Notes: generated by a model not told the origin, from the letters alone. A stretch of DNA of 64,000 bases from an uncultured Parabacteroides sp. (GCA_900552465.1 URZO01000005.1:1-64000), one strand, 5' to 3'. Positions 1 to 9,550 are shown, counted from the first letter of the stretch. Numbers and translations are program-made.

Positions 1-51
1 GCGGGCTTCCCCCGCCATCTCATGCTATTGTTAATCAGATTAGTGTGAGGT

Positions 52-68
52 TGCGGGTCAAGCCCGCA
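52..68. repeat. GC-rich hairpin at window start
   Basis: TGCGGG and CCCGCA pair across a five-base loop. The same GCGGGCTT string opens the window at 1-8 in the complementary sense, so bases 1-68 can also form a larger stem. There is no T-tract after it. It may be the end of a repetitive extragenic palindrome or a terminator of a gene outside the window. Confidence 0.3.
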
Positions 69-123
69 GTGACACGAAGGAGCTTTAAGTATTAAAGTAG
101 ATAAACCATTAAAGTTAATTGTC

Positions 124-399
124 ATGGAAAAGAAGTTTTGTCAGAGTTGTGGTATGCCACTGCAAACCCCTGAAGAGATGGGGACGAATAGCGACGGGAG
201 CAAGAACGACGAGTATTGCTGCTATTGCTATAAGGATGGCGCCTTCACTTCGGATTGCACGATGGATGAGATGATCATGCACTGCGCGGAGTTTGTAAGC
301 GAGTTCAATAAAGGTTCAGGCCTTGCTCTTACAAAAGAACAGGCGATTGCAGGCATGAAAGAGTTCTTCCCGACTTTGAAGCGGTGGGCTGCGCAGTAA
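124..399 (+). CDS. small zinc-ribbon protein
   Basis: A 91-residue protein with an N-terminal zinc ribbon: C6-x2-C9 forms the first knuckle and a C32/C33-x-C35 cluster the second. It resembles the 'putative zinc ribbon' family (Zn_ribbon_2 type), which is widespread in gut anaerobes and has no established biochemical role. The C-terminal half is helical (MDEMIMHCAEF, then ITKEQ-like) and ends in an aromatic patch (FFPTLKRW). No signal peptide is present, so it is probably cytosolic. It stands alone, with noncoding DNA on both sides and no obvious promoter motif directly upstream. The family assignment rests on cysteine spacing. Confidence 0.75.
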   Translation: MEKKFCQSCGMPLQTPEEMGTNSDGSKNDEYCCYCYKDGAFTSDCTMDEMIMHCAEFVSEFNKGSGLALTKEQAIAGMKEFFPTLKRWAAQ

Positions 400-463
400 A
401 TTTGCGTGAGTAGGGATGAAAAATAGCATCCACTTGGACGTAAAATAGATTTAGTACCCATAT

Positions 464-561
464 AATCCTTGTTCGACGGAGGTCGGACAGTTGTTTGACC
501 CTCGTCGGACAGCTGTTTGACTTCCGTCGGACAACTGTCCGACCCGGGTCGAACAAGGATT
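464..561. repeat. 98-bp nested palindromic repeat
   Basis: Perfect 14-base outer arms (AATCCTTGTTCGAC at 464-477, its complement at 548-561) enclose three tandem 18-base imperfect palindromes at 482-499, 504-521 and 526-543. Each has the form GTCGGACAGTTGTTTGAC and they are separated by four-base spacers (22-base period). The first and third also pair as perfect 13-base arms. It lies between the zinc-ribbon gene and the HU-like gene. It looks like a repetitive extragenic palindrome cluster; a large RNA hairpin or multi-dimer operator are alternatives. Confidence 0.7.
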
Positions 562-635
562 ACATGGGATGCCTCCTGTAAAGGGAAGCAGGGTGAATAG
601 AAACAGGATGCAGGAAAAACAAAAAAACACAGCAG

Positions 636-1262
636 ATGACGGCACAATACAGCCTATTTAAAAATCCCGGCGAAGCAGGAAAAAATGGAAAACCTACCTT
701 GCACGCCCGTTTAGTGAACCAACGTATCATCCGTACGGAAGAACTGGCCGAGTACATTTCGGACAGTTGCTCTTTCAGTACGGCTGACGTGAAAGGAATG
801 TTGGAAGCCTTGAAGAATCGCCTGACAACCGGCTTGAAGCATGGAGCGATTATCGAGCTGGAAGGGCTCGGCACGTTTACTGTCTCGATGAAATGCCCGG
901 CGCTTATGGAGGAGAAGGACATCAAGCCGAAGCACGTACAGTTTAACAAAGTGGTGTTCCGTTGCGCCAAAGAGTTGCGCACGGAATTGAAGTACATGGA
1001 AGTGGAGCGCTCCGAAGGGGGAAGCCGCCTGAAAGGTTTATCCACCGACAAACGGAAAGCGAATATCCTGAACTACCTGCAGGCGAACGAGACGATCTCG
1101 TCTTCATCCTGCCGTGGTTTGAACGGTTGTTCCAAATATATGGCCTTGAAAGACCTCGGGGAGTTGCGGGAAGAAGGGAAAATCGTACGCTTAGGCTACC
1201 GCTCGAACGCGCAGTACGGGCTGGCGAAACAGAAAGAAAGCGAGGCGGCAAATGGAGAATGA
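636..1262 (+). CDS. HU-like DNA-binding protein with C-terminal winged helix
   Basis: A 208-residue protein. Residues of roughly 1-125 match the HU/IHF-like fold that Bacteroidales use in non-canonical HU proteins: a helical segment (EELAEYIS, then a DVKGMLEALKNRL helix) followed by the beta-arm signature LEGLGTFTVS. Residues of roughly 130-200 look like a winged-helix module (KRKANILNYLQ, CSKYMALKDLGELREEGKI, then a wing LGYRSNAQYGLA). It is therefore probably a two-domain nucleoid-associated or regulatory protein rather than bulk HU. Its stop overlaps the start of the RhuM-type gene by 11 bases, so the two are probably translated together. The palindromic repeat cluster lies just upstream. 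Confidence 0.75.
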   Translation: MTAQYSLFKNPGEAGKNGKPTLHARLVNQRIIRTEELAEYISDSCSFSTADVKGMLEALKNRLTTGLKHGAIIELEGLGTFTVSMKCPALMEEKDIKPKHVQFNKVVFRCAKELRTELKYMEVERSEGGSRLKGLSTDKRKANILNYLQANETISSSSCRGLNGCSKYMALKDLGELREEGKIVRLGYRSNAQYGLAKQKESEAANGE

Positions 1263-2286
1263 AGATAAAAACAAGAAGTTGCAGATCCGTAACAGCACGG
1301 CGGAGTTCCTGATATTCCAGCTTCAGAATAAAGAAGAAGGCGTTGAGGTGCTTTACCGGGATGAGATGCTTTGGTTGACGCAGAAGGCGATGGCTACGTT
1401 GTTTGATGTTTCCGTTCCTGCTATTAACCAGCATTTGAAGAATATCTATGAGCAAGGAGAGTTGCAGCAGGAAGCAACTATTAAGAAAAACTTAATAGTT
1501 CAACAAGAGGGCAGCCGGCAGGTTTCTCGTAATATTGATATATATAACTTGGATGCCGTCATCTCCGTCGGCTACCGCGTCAACTCTATCCGTGCCACCC
1601 AGTTCCGCCAATGGTGCACTTCCGTACTCCGCCAATTTGCCATTCGCGGCTATGTGGTAGATAAGAAACGGATGGAGAACGGTTCTTTTATCGGCGAAGA
1701 TTACTTCGAGCATCTGCTGGCCGAGATCCGGGAGATCCGTTTGAGCGAACGGCGTTTCTATCAGAAGGTAACTGATATCTATGCGACCAGTATCGACTAC
1801 AACAGGGATGCGCCGACCACCCGTATGTTCTTTAAGAAGGTACAAAACAAACTGCATTATGCCATCCATCAGCATACAGCAGCCGAACTAATCATGTCGC
1901 GCGCAGACGCCAACAAGGAGCACATGGGCTTGACTACGTGGGAAAACAGCCCGAATGGCAAGATTGTGAAGACCGATGTCAGCATTGCAAAGAACTATCT
2001 TCGGGAAAATGAGCTGGACGAAATGGGACATCTGGTCAACGCCTTTCTTGACCTGGCGGAAAGCCGCGCGAAACGGCATATTCCTATGACGATGGAGGAT
2101 TGGGCGACGCATATCGACCGCTTCCTGCAATTAGACGATCGCCAGCTTCTGACTGACGGTGGACATATCAGTGCAGAGGCGGCGAAGATGCATGCCGAAG
2201 CAGAGTTCGAGAAGTATCGTATCGTTCAGGATCGCCTGTTCGAATCGGACTTCGATAAAGAGATAAAAGGCTTGTTTGAAGACTGA
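1252..2286 (+). CDS. rhuM: RhuM family protein
   Basis: A 344-residue protein of the RhuM (virulence-associated) family. The signature regions are visible: VLYRDEMLWLTQKAMATLF near residues 34-52, an HLKNIYEQGEL stretch, the IYNLDAVISVGYRVNS block near 98-113, FRQWCTSVLRQF, and a C-terminal helical region with AEFEKYR. The N-terminal part resembles KilA-N/BRO-like DNA-binding folds. Molecular function is unestablished; RhuM genes are often found on islands and near restriction or toxin loci. The start overlaps the HU-like gene by 11 bases, which suggests a two-gene operon. No signal peptide or membrane segment. Confidence 0.85.
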   Translation: MENEDKNKKLQIRNSTAEFLIFQLQNKEEGVEVLYRDEMLWLTQKAMATLFDVSVPAINQHLKNIYEQGELQQEATIKKNLIVQQEGSRQVSRNIDIYNLDAVISVGYRVNSIRATQFRQWCTSVLRQFAIRGYVVDKKRMENGSFIGEDYFEHLLAEIREIRLSERRFYQKVTDIYATSIDYNRDAPTTRMFFKKVQNKLHYAIHQHTAAELIMSRADANKEHMGLTTWENSPNGKIVKTDVSIAKNYLRENELDEMGHLVNAFLDLAESRAKRHIPMTMEDWATHIDRFLQLDDRQLLTDGGHISAEAAKMHAEAEFEKYRIVQDRLFESDFDKEIKGLFED

Positions 2287-2363
2287 AAGGTAATTACAGC
2301 CTTTTGCAACTTAACGCTGTTTATTTTGTTGATTTTATATAGACAGAGTTAAATTGCAGTTTT

Positions 2364-5300
2364 ATGGGGAAGACGAAGAAAGTTATAGGGTATATGCTGG
2401 GAGTCGCGTTGTTGCTGGCTGCCGGATTCTTCCTGCTGAACCTTCATCTGACCAAACGCCTTGAACGTTATCTGCGCAAGGAACTGATTCACCGGACGGC
2501 GGAGGCGACGGATGGCTTTTATACCCTTTCCTTCGATAATCTTTCCATCAGCTTCTTCAAAGGAGAGTTGAAGCTCGAAGGGGTGAAGCTGTTTCCCGAA
2601 CCGGCAGTCTTCCGGGATTGGGAAAAGAAGGACAGTCTGCCTTCTGTCTATGTAATGGCACAGGTCGGCGTGATTGACTTTAAAGGGGTGAACCTGACCT
2701 GGCAGTGGAGCTACAATCAATTGCATTTCGATTCGTTTGAAATCCGGCAACCGGACATACAGGTGTTCAGTCCGTATTATTCGACGCGTACCGGAGTGAA
2801 GGTGAAGCAAGAGCCGAAAGCCAAGACTTTGTATGAGGTGATCTCTCCTTATATTAATGAATTGACGGTCCGCAGGCTCGACCTGGAAAACGCCAGTGTT
2901 TCCTATTCCGTCCAGAATCCTGCCTTACCTATAATATATGCGTTGACGAATGTGAGTTTCCATGCATACGGTTTCCGGCTGGACGAGAACTCGTCCGAAA
3001 GCGGGAAACTGCTTTATTGCGATAACTTCGACTTCACCACCAACCAGCCCCAGACGCTGCTGACGAACAATGACTTCCGCCTGCAAACGGAACGTATCTT
3101 GCTGAACACGAAAGATTCGATTATTTCTATTTCCGATATCCGTCTTACCCCGCAAGGCGAATTGTGGGAGAAAAGCCGGCGGCGGCCGGACAGCTACCTG
3201 GATGCCCTGGTTAGGGCGGTCGAGGTGAGGGGAATACAATTCCGGCGTAAAAATGCATTGAACTACCTGACTGCACGCTCGTTCGATATCGCTTCTTCGG
3301 ATATACAGGCCTTTAATCTGGCCGGTGAAAGCCGTCCCGTGCAAACGGATTCCCTGGTAAACTCCCTGTCGCTATATGATGTGATCTCGCCGGTCCTGCA
3401 TGCTGTTTCCATCGGGACGATCGGGATCGAGAAGGCAAAGCTGCAATATTCCTTTGCCGTAAAAGAGAAGGTTGAGGTCTATAAACTGGCAAACTTCGAC
3501 TTTCATGCGTACGATTTTCAGGTGGATTCTGTCTCGGAAGCCCGGCATGGCCTCTGGTATTCACGCAACTTTTCGTTCGAGGCGAATGATATCGAAGGCA
3601 TGATGACAGCCCGTAATCATCAGTTTACGGTGAAACGCATGGCGTTGGATACGGAAAGCGGAGACTTTAATCTGGAACAGGTCCGTTTGCGTCCGCTGTC
3701 GGTCAGGAGCCGTAACGATTATATGTCCGGCAGTATCGATACGGTTGGCATACGCGGTTTGCTGTATGACAAAGGGATCAGTGCCCGGTTGTTGAAGGTC
3801 GATCGGCCGGATTTTCATTATGTGGTGGCTCCTTCTTACGGAAAGAAGGATGTGAAAACTGCGGCCCCTGCGAATAGCCGGGTGGATGTGGAGGCGATTC
3901 TGAATCCGTTCCTGCGCTATCTTTCCGTTAAACGGGTGAGCCTGAATAACGGAAATGTGGTGTTGGAAGACAAGAGTGCGGCCGAGCCGGTCACTTACAG
4001 GCTGAATGACTTCAACTTTTTTGCAACCGATATATTAGTAGATCAGGAGACGGGGAAGGGGAAAGGGCTGTTCTTCGACTATCAGGATATGGGCTTTCGT
4101 TTCAGCCATTTTGATAATTACCTGCCGGGAAAAGAGTATCGTCTTTCGGTTCGGAAAGGACAGTTCTCTACTGTAAAAGGTGTTTTGCAATTGCAGGATA
4201 TCAAACTGCTCCCGGAGGAAACGGGCAGGCAGAAGGGGAAAACATTCGTCCGGTTTTCATCTCCGGAACTCCGTATAAGCGGGTTGAAACGCATACCGGA
4301 ACGTCCGGACCGGAACATACAGCTGACTTCGTTTCAGGTGGATTCGCCCGATATCCGGGTGCTCAAACCGAATGGCGGCGGATTGTCGGCTTCGCTCGGA
4401 TGTCTGGCATTGGATGGTATTTCCTGGGACAGCACGTCGCTGAAGTTGGGGACAATCCGGTTGGATAGTCCGGTTGCGGATATCTATCCCGGCCGTTATC
4501 CGGATACCTTGTCCCGTAAGGCGAAGAAGGAACCGGTGGATTTATATGCGACGTTGGGAAAGATTGCCGGAGAGATTTCTTTGGGCAGGTTCAGCCTAAC
4601 CGATGCAAATATACAGTATGCTTATTATGGGCGGAGCGATTCGTTGCAGCACCAGAAGCTGGACACCACAAATCTGCTTGTGGAAGGTTTGACGGTAGAC
4701 AACCGCCGGCGTTCCTATAAACTGGATGATATACGCTTCTCCACCCGTAACCTGGCGCTCCCCTTAGATAACGGTTTCTACACCTTGCAGCTGGGTGGTG
4801 TGGACTTGACTAAATCGAATGCGCTCTTCGAACATATCCGTCTCGTCTCTCCCTACCCGAAGATGGAGTTTGCCTATTTCCAGCCACGTCATGCGGATTG
4901 GTTTGATGTGAGTGTAGGATGCGTTTCCCTGACCGGCATCGATCTGCCTTCCTATTTTACGGACAAAGTGCTCCGGATCGACGATGTGCAAGTATCGGAC
5001 GCCGTGTTGCAGAACTTCAAGAACCAGCAGATTCCGGGACCCCGGCATATCGTTCCGATGATCTATTCCGGTCTCCAGAAGGCGCCTGTCAAACTGGATT
5101 TCAAAAGAGTGGGAGTGAAGAACTTCTCTGTCATCTATGAAGAGTTGGCAAAGAAGGGGACGACGCCCGGCAAGCTCTTCTTTACGGATATGAACGGTAC
5201 GTTTTCCGGCTTCACGAATCTTGTTTCCCGCCCGGACCAATACATCCGTCTGGATGCCAACGGCAAGCTGATGGGGCAGGGGGCGTTTACTGCGACATGG

Positions 5301-5879
5301 AAATTGCCTGTCGATTCGCTGAACGACCGCTTTCTGTTGAATGCCCGTCTGGATAGTTTTGACCTGACGGCCTTGAATCAGTTGCTCGTTCCTCTAGCTT
5401 CGGCCGAAGTTCAAAGCGGGCATGTCCGGGGAATGACGTTCAGCACGGAAGCCTCCAGCAAAGGTGCGACCGTAGAGATGCTTTTCCTGTATAATGACCT
5501 GAAAGCCGCATTGCTGAAGGAGAAAGACGGGGAACTGACGGACAAGAAGTTCCTGACAAGCCTTGTCAACCTTATTTTAAAAAATGATAATCCGGATAAA
5601 ACAAAGAATGGTTATAACAATCCGCGTCATTCGAATGTTTCAATAATAAGAGATCCTTATCATTCCACCTTCAACTATTTGTGGCAGATACTCAGGCCGC
5701 CGCTGATCGAATCGGTCGGTGTCTCCAAAAAGAAACAGGATGTGGCTAAACACGTCGCGACTTTCTTTACAAAGGTGAAGAACTTCTTCCGCTGTAAAAA
5801 GAAGGCGAAGGAGAAATCTGTTCCGGAAGGGAATGAAGAAGGTTCGTTGTCTTTGGAATTTGAACCGGTAAATAATTAA
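2364..5879 (+). CDS. giant AsmA/TamB-like membrane-anchored protein
   Basis: An 1171-residue protein with one N-terminal membrane helix (about residues 8-26) and a very long periplasmic part rich in beta-strand patterns. At least three repeats begin with a phrase like DVISPVL or EVISPYI, followed by LTVRRLDLENASVSYS-type strands and then RLNDFNFFATDI-type strands. This is the architecture of AsmA-superfamily proteins that form lipid-transfer bridges or affect outer-membrane assembly. The C-terminus is basic (KKKAKEK). It is predicted to be anchored in the inner membrane and to face the periplasm. The family call comes from repeat pattern and topology, not a diagnostic motif. Confidence 0.6.
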   Translation: MGKTKKVIGYMLGVALLLAAGFFLLNLHLTKRLERYLRKELIHRTAEATDGFYTLSFDNLSISFFKGELKLEGVKLFPEPAVFRDWEKKDSLPSVYVMAQVGVIDFKGVNLTWQWSYNQLHFDSFEIRQPDIQVFSPYYSTRTGVKVKQEPKAKTLYEVISPYINELTVRRLDLENASVSYSVQNPALPIIYALTNVSFHAYGFRLDENSSESGKLLYCDNFDFTTNQPQTLLTNNDFRLQTERILLNTKDSIISISDIRLTPQGELWEKSRRRPDSYLDALVRAVEVRGIQFRRKNALNYLTARSFDIASSDIQAFNLAGESRPVQTDSLVNSLSLYDVISPVLHAVSIGTIGIEKAKLQYSFAVKEKVEVYKLANFDFHAYDFQVDSVSEARHGLWYSRNFSFEANDIEGMMTARNHQFTVKRMALDTESGDFNLEQVRLRPLSVRSRNDYMSGSIDTVGIRGLLYDKGISARLLKVDRPDFHYVVAPSYGKKDVKTAAPANSRVDVEAILNPFLRYLSVKRVSLNNGNVVLEDKSAAEPVTYRLNDFNFFATDILVDQETGKGKGLFFDYQDMGFRFSHFDNYLPGKEYRLSVRKGQFSTVKGVLQLQDIKLLPEETGRQKGKTFVRFSSPELRISGLKRIPERPDRNIQLTSFQVDSPDIRVLKPNGGGLSASLGCLALDGISWDSTSLKLGTIRLDSPVADIYPGRYPDTLSRKAKKEPVDLYATLGKIAGEISLGRFSLTDANIQYAYYGRSDSLQHQKLDTTNLLVEGLTVDNRRRSYKLDDIRFSTRNLALPLDNGFYTLQLGGVDLTKSNALFEHIRLVSPYPKMEFAYFQPRHADWFDVSVGCVSLTGIDLPSYFTDKVLRIDDVQVSDAVLQNFKNQQIPGPRHIVPMIYSGLQKAPVKLDFKRVGVKNFSVIYEELAKKGTTPGKLFFTDMNGTFSGFTNLVSRPDQYIRLDANGKLMGQGAFTATWKLPVDSLNDRFLLNARLDSFDLTALNQLLVPLASAEVQSGHVRGMTFSTEASSKGATVEMLFLYNDLKAALLKEKDGELTDKKFLTSLVNLILKNDNPDKTKNGYNNPRHSNVSIIRDPYHSTFNYLWQILRPPLIESVGVSKKKQDVAKHVATFFTKVKNFFRCKKKAKEKSVPEGNEEGSLSLEFEPVNN

Positions 5880-5883
5880 GAAT

Positions 5884-6150
5884 ATGGATTACACAATTAC
5901 TCATTACCCCGAAAAGAATCGTTTCGAAACGACGTTGGATGGCGTAACAGCCTTCGTACAGTATCGCCTCTCCGGTGACAGGTTGGATATTATCCACACA
6001 ATCGTTCCCCCGGCTATTGAAGGCCGTGGAGTGGCTGCCGCTTTAGTGAAATACGCTTATGATTATGCGATCGAACACGGAATGAAGCCGTTGGCGACTT
6101 GTTCGTATGCCGTTGCCTGGTTGCACCGCCATCCGGAGTATGCCGGATAA
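5884..6150 (+). CDS. short GNAT-like acetyltransferase (YjdJ type)
   Basis: An 88-residue protein matching the short GNAT subfamily (Acetyltransf_CG). It has a central strand DIIHTIVPPAIEGRGVAAALV whose GRGVAAAL loop is the acetyl-CoA pyrophosphate-binding site, followed by VKYAYDYAIEHGMK and the C-terminal CSYAVAWLHRHPEY typical of this family. Such proteins bind acetyl-CoA; substrates are unknown. It starts four bases after the AsmA-like gene ends, so the two probably share a transcript. It ends close to the convergent pentapeptide-repeat gene. Confidence 0.85.
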   Translation: MDYTITHYPEKNRFETTLDGVTAFVQYRLSGDRLDIIHTIVPPAIEGRGVAAALVKYAYDYAIEHGMKPLATCSYAVAWLHRHPEYAG

Positions 6151-6155
6151 AGAGG

Positions 6156-6812
6156 TCAGTCCTTTATCTCGACACCCAGCATTCGCACCAAATCCAGTGC
6201 TTGCAGGGAAGAGACGGAAGCGCCCCGCAGTTCGCTGCCGGCAAGGCTGCTGATACGGATGCCGGATATTTCGGAATCCGACAGGTCGATACCTTTCAGG
6301 GAAGTTCGGTAGAACTCGGCCTCGATCAGGTTGCAGGCCTCAAAAGCGACGCTTGTAAGTTGGCAACCTTCAATTCCGGCTCCCCGGAGGTTGCAGCGGA
6401 TGAATTGTATATAGCGCAGCTTGCTCATCGAAAGATTCATATATTCTCCCCGGCATTCGTCAAACGTGATATGATTGAATATCCCGTCTGCCATATTGGT
6501 TCCCATTAGTTTGCACCCGAGAAACTCCACTCGGTGGAAGCCGCAGCCGGTAAAGTTGACGTTCGACAGGTCGCAGTTCTTGAAAACCATGTCGCTGAAC
6601 TGTGATTTCCTGAAGCTGCACTCCCCGAAGCTACAGTTGGCAAAAACGCAGGACTGTACCGAAAGATTATCTTTCTTCAGCCTTTCTATACGCAAGCCCT
6701 TGAAAGAATACTCGGTCAAGTCTTCATCGTTCTTCTCTAACGCAGTCTGTATGTCTATATCTTCGTGCAGCGTGCTTGCCAAACGGGGTTGTGTAATTTT
6801 CAAAAGGTTCAT
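6156..6812 (-). CDS. pentapeptide-repeat protein
   Basis: A 218-residue protein with tandem five-residue repeats having a central L/F/V/M, as in CDLSNVNFTGCGFHRVEF, then NLRGAGIEGCQL and SLKGIDLSDSEI. This pattern folds as a right-handed quadrilateral beta-helix. Family members include gyrase-protecting Qnr/MfpA proteins, but most have no known role and nothing here indicates gyrase binding. There is no signal peptide. Many repeat positions hold cysteine, which is common in Bacteroidetes members. The gene is convergent with the GNAT gene, with only five bases between them. Confidence 0.85.
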   Translation of the reverse strand: MNLLKITQPRLASTLHEDIDIQTALEKNDEDLTEYSFKGLRIERLKKDNLSVQSCVFANCSFGECSFRKSQFSDMVFKNCDLSNVNFTGCGFHRVEFLGCKLMGTNMADGIFNHITFDECRGEYMNLSMSKLRYIQFIRCNLRGAGIEGCQLTSVAFEACNLIEAEFYRTSLKGIDLSDSEISGIRISSLAGSELRGASVSSLQALDLVRMLGVEIKD

Positions 6813-6861
6813 ATTCGATCCGTTTTAATGATGACAAGCAAAGGTATACCAATTTTCCGAA

Positions 6862-7854
6862 TTACATCCCGCCTTCGTTCTGAATATACCAGGTCCAGCC
6901 ATTGATTTGAATCTGCAGGGCTTGCCATAAATCGGAGGAGGAGGGAGAATCGGCAAAGAAGAAGACTATTTTGTATTCGTCCTCCCGGTCAAGATATTCC
7001 TGCACCTTCCGGCTATAGCCTTCCATTGCGGTCATGGCAAGGTAGTCGATCAGGTTGATGTCGAAGACCTTTTTCCCGGTAGCCTTTTCAGTTACAGTAA
7101 AGCGGGTTTGCCGGTCTTCCATCAGGCGCATCGTGTTCAATTCGACCACTGCAGCCGAAGAATTCTTTTGTTCTTTATAATAAGGTCGGTAACTCAGGAC
7201 GTCGTCGTCCAGCAACGAATTGTCGTAAGCCAGATAGCCGTTCGACTCAATGATTTCATAGTCATAATCATCCATATTCAGGTTCCAGGTTCCGGAGGTA
7301 TTGTCTGCGGCTTTTCCCTGGGAATATCCCTGGAATACGAAGCGTACTTTATTCGTGTTCTTTATCAGGCTTATGACTTCCGTCTGATCGGTGTTTCCTG
7401 TAAAGTCTACGTGGTTAATCCCGCCATACCAAAGCGGTTCCAGTTCCTTGTCGATAATACGGGACTGCTCACGTTTCAGCTTCAGCTTCATTTCTGTAAT
7501 ACCAGACTCTCCTTTTGTGGAGGCAATGTCGTACGAGTCATGCGCGCCTGCCCATGCCAGAAACTGATATTCCCCGACAGGCAGTTTGACTTCCATCAGG
7601 TAATTACCTGTAGCCAACGCATCGCCCTCCTCCGTTTGCCGGAACAGGAATTTGCCGTCTTTGTCAAAGACATAAAGTTCTACCTTATCTACCTGGGTAT
7701 GGAACGCATCCGTGAAAAGCATGTTATAGTCATATTTAAACCGTACATACAAACGGCATTCCATCATGTCCTCCTGAATACAGGAAGTCATGAAACTGGC
7801 TACTGCGCAAAATGTTAGCAGAACGATATAACGTATCAGGCTTTTTGAGTTCAT
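6862..7854 (-). CDS. Mfa2/FimB-type fimbrial anchor lipoprotein
   Basis: A 330-residue lipoprotein with lipobox FMTSC (Cys25). The segment CRLYVRFKYDYNMLFTDAF followed by VDKVELYVFDKDGKFL is the hallmark of the FimB/Mfa2 family, which caps and anchors type V-pilus-like fimbriae in the outer membrane of Bacteroidales. The C-terminus contains NGWTWYIQNE, echoing NPWTWYSQEE of the neighbouring major subunit. It is the last gene of the leftward fimbrial operon, 109 bases after the major subunit. In Porphyromonas the anchor also follows the major subunit. Role by family: terminates polymerisation and sets fimbrial length. Confidence 0.85.
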   Translation of the reverse strand: MNSKSLIRYIVLLTFCAVASFMTSCIQEDMMECRLYVRFKYDYNMLFTDAFHTQVDKVELYVFDKDGKFLFRQTEEGDALATGNYLMEVKLPVGEYQFLAWAGAHDSYDIASTKGESGITEMKLKLKREQSRIIDKELEPLWYGGINHVDFTGNTDQTEVISLIKNTNKVRFVFQGYSQGKAADNTSGTWNLNMDDYDYEIIESNGYLAYDNSLLDDDVLSYRPYYKEQKNSSAAVVELNTMRLMEDRQTRFTVTEKATGKKVFDINLIDYLAMTAMEGYSRKVQEYLDREDEYKIVFFFADSPSSSDLWQALQIQINGWTWYIQNEGGM

Positions 7855-7963
7855 ATTTTTATTCTTTCTATTTTAGAGGGAAGTACTAAAGTGAAGTTGC
7901 GGGAGACAAGCTCTCCCACAACTTCTCAAACAAAACTAAAGCAAGCAAATAGGTCCAAAAAAA

Positions 7964-9550
7964 TTAAAATTCTTCTTCCTGGCTATACCATGTCCAAGGA
8001 TTCACGTTAATCTGAACGGACAGATAAGAAGCCTCTTCTTCATCCGGTTCATTACCTGGAGTCGGTATTACAGGATAACCGGGAGAGTTGAATTTATTGA
8101 CATTAATATCATAAACAGAATTACGAACCACGCCAAACTCTCCCAGTTTATTCCAAGCCTTATTGTTGTCATCGTGCTTTATCATAATCTGATAATAGCA
8201 GATACCGTTGTCGTAATAGGAAAAGTTATCAACTGTCGCTGCACCTTTTCCCTTTATTGCATCAATTTTATTATTGAATAGAGTAACCAATTCTCCTATA
8301 CTAGAAATAGAAGGAGGAAGATCGATTGCACCAATATTAACTCCACCCAAATATTTATTCAGCGCATCCGTTAAAGCCGTTGTTACTTCAGGTCTGATAC
8401 TTCCATTATTATATTTGCTATTTACTTCAGCCTCAATCCATTCCTTCAAGGTTGCGAATGTATAAAAACCGCCATTGATTCTCATCCAGTCCTTCTGATC
8501 GTTTGAAGCATTGACTTCTGTCCCATCAGGTTTTCTGTAGGTTTTCGGAACGAACTGAACCTTCAACAATACCTGAGTCGTATACTTATATTGATTATAC
8601 TCCTCTGTCTGGGTGTTTTCCAGACAATACTGGCTGCTACCGGATGCGTTTTTAATATCGTTGACATTCTTTATCACCAGGTAGTCTGATGTATCGGCAG
8701 TATTATAATTAGGATCCACCCTGTATGAACCAATCTGATACTGGTCGAATGGGGTAATACAAGTTCCACGTGCACTGTCAGGCACGTTTCCACTATTCTC
8801 GTTCCATGTCAAAGTCCTTTCGGAAACAGGGTAAAATTTCGTATTTGTAACATTCAATACCCATAACGGATCAGAAACAACCGCAACATCACTTACTTCT
8901 TTCACATACACACGTACCTTTGCCACCACGCGGTCAATATTGATGGATAACGGACTGCCACTTGCCTGTTCTTTTGTCTTGTATAATTTAAGATCGACAG
9001 TCGTCGAGTCGGTAGTTGAAGCGGACGGTTCCAGTTTCCCTTTAGAATTAGACATCATAAAGTTACCATCAGCGGCCACATTTTGGGTCACATCATCTGA
9101 AATGGTAAGTGCTTTATTCACATCAGCATAGGTGGTTCCCTGTGTAAACGTAGCGGGAAAACCTGCTCCCGGATTCGCGACAATCAGGATACGCTTGGAT
9201 GATGCATTAACTTGAAAAGGTGCACTTACTCCTCCCGACGGTTGTCCGGGATTACCAGCCTCGACAGCATCTAATGTAATATCATCAGTTAGAATTTCAT
9301 CGGCATCAAAGAATATGGCCCGGACAGTTTGTACGGTCGACTCTTCGGAAGAGCCGTCTTCCTTATTAGGATCATGCAGCGCACGAGTTCCGGCAGTAGA
9401 CGGTGTTTTTATATCCAACGCCACCCATGCTTTCCCTTTGGGGTCTGTGACAACTCCGCTATCGTCTCCCCCTGAGTCGATGTCGTCTTTACTACATGCG
9501 GCTAATAGCATGGCCACCGATGCAAACATTAAAAAAAACTTTGTTTTCAT
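7964..9550 (-). CDS. Mfa1-type major fimbrial subunit
   Basis: A 528-residue lipoprotein precursor with lipobox LLAAC (Cys19). The N-terminal domain carries the fimbrillin pattern KAWVALDIKTPS, then TVQTVRAIFFDADE, then SSKRILIVANPG. An arginine at TRALHD (about residue 55) is a plausible maturation site, since family fimbrillins are cleaved after Arg before strand-exchange polymerisation. The C-terminal domain (GVVRNSVYDINVNKFNSPG near residues 470-490, ending VNPWTWYSQEEEF) matches the Mfa1 C-terminal region. It lies between the accessory subunit and the anchor gene, in the expected position for the shaft protein. Confidence 0.82.
   Translation of the reverse strand: MKTKFFLMFASVAMLLAACSKDDIDSGGDDSGVVTDPKGKAWVALDIKTPSTAGTRALHDPNKEDGSSEESTVQTVRAIFFDADEILTDDITLDAVEAGNPGQPSGGVSAPFQVNASSKRILIVANPGAGFPATFTQGTTYADVNKALTISDDVTQNVAADGNFMMSNSKGKLEPSASTTDSTTVDLKLYKTKEQASGSPLSINIDRVVAKVRVYVKEVSDVAVVSDPLWVLNVTNTKFYPVSERTLTWNENSGNVPDSARGTCITPFDQYQIGSYRVDPNYNTADTSDYLVIKNVNDIKNASGSSQYCLENTQTEEYNQYKYTTQVLLKVQFVPKTYRKPDGTEVNASNDQKDWMRINGGFYTFATLKEWIEAEVNSKYNNGSIRPEVTTALTDALNKYLGGVNIGAIDLPPSISSIGELVTLFNNKIDAIKGKGAATVDNFSYYDNGICYYQIMIKHDDNNKAWNKLGEFGVVRNSVYDINVNKFNSPGYPVIPTPGNEPDEEEASYLSVQINVNPWTWYSQEEEF

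Noticed and set aside
464..561. CRISPR array or rho-independent terminator
   Set aside because: Four-base spacers rule out CRISPR, and no T-tract follows any of the stems.
228..647. Antisense open frame across the zinc-ribbon gene and palindromic repeat
   Set aside because: Shadow frame made open by the palindromes; no start signal or family.
7108..7818. 236-codon antisense frame over the Mfa2-type gene
   Set aside because: Opposite strand of a well-supported fimbrial gene; no recognisable domain.
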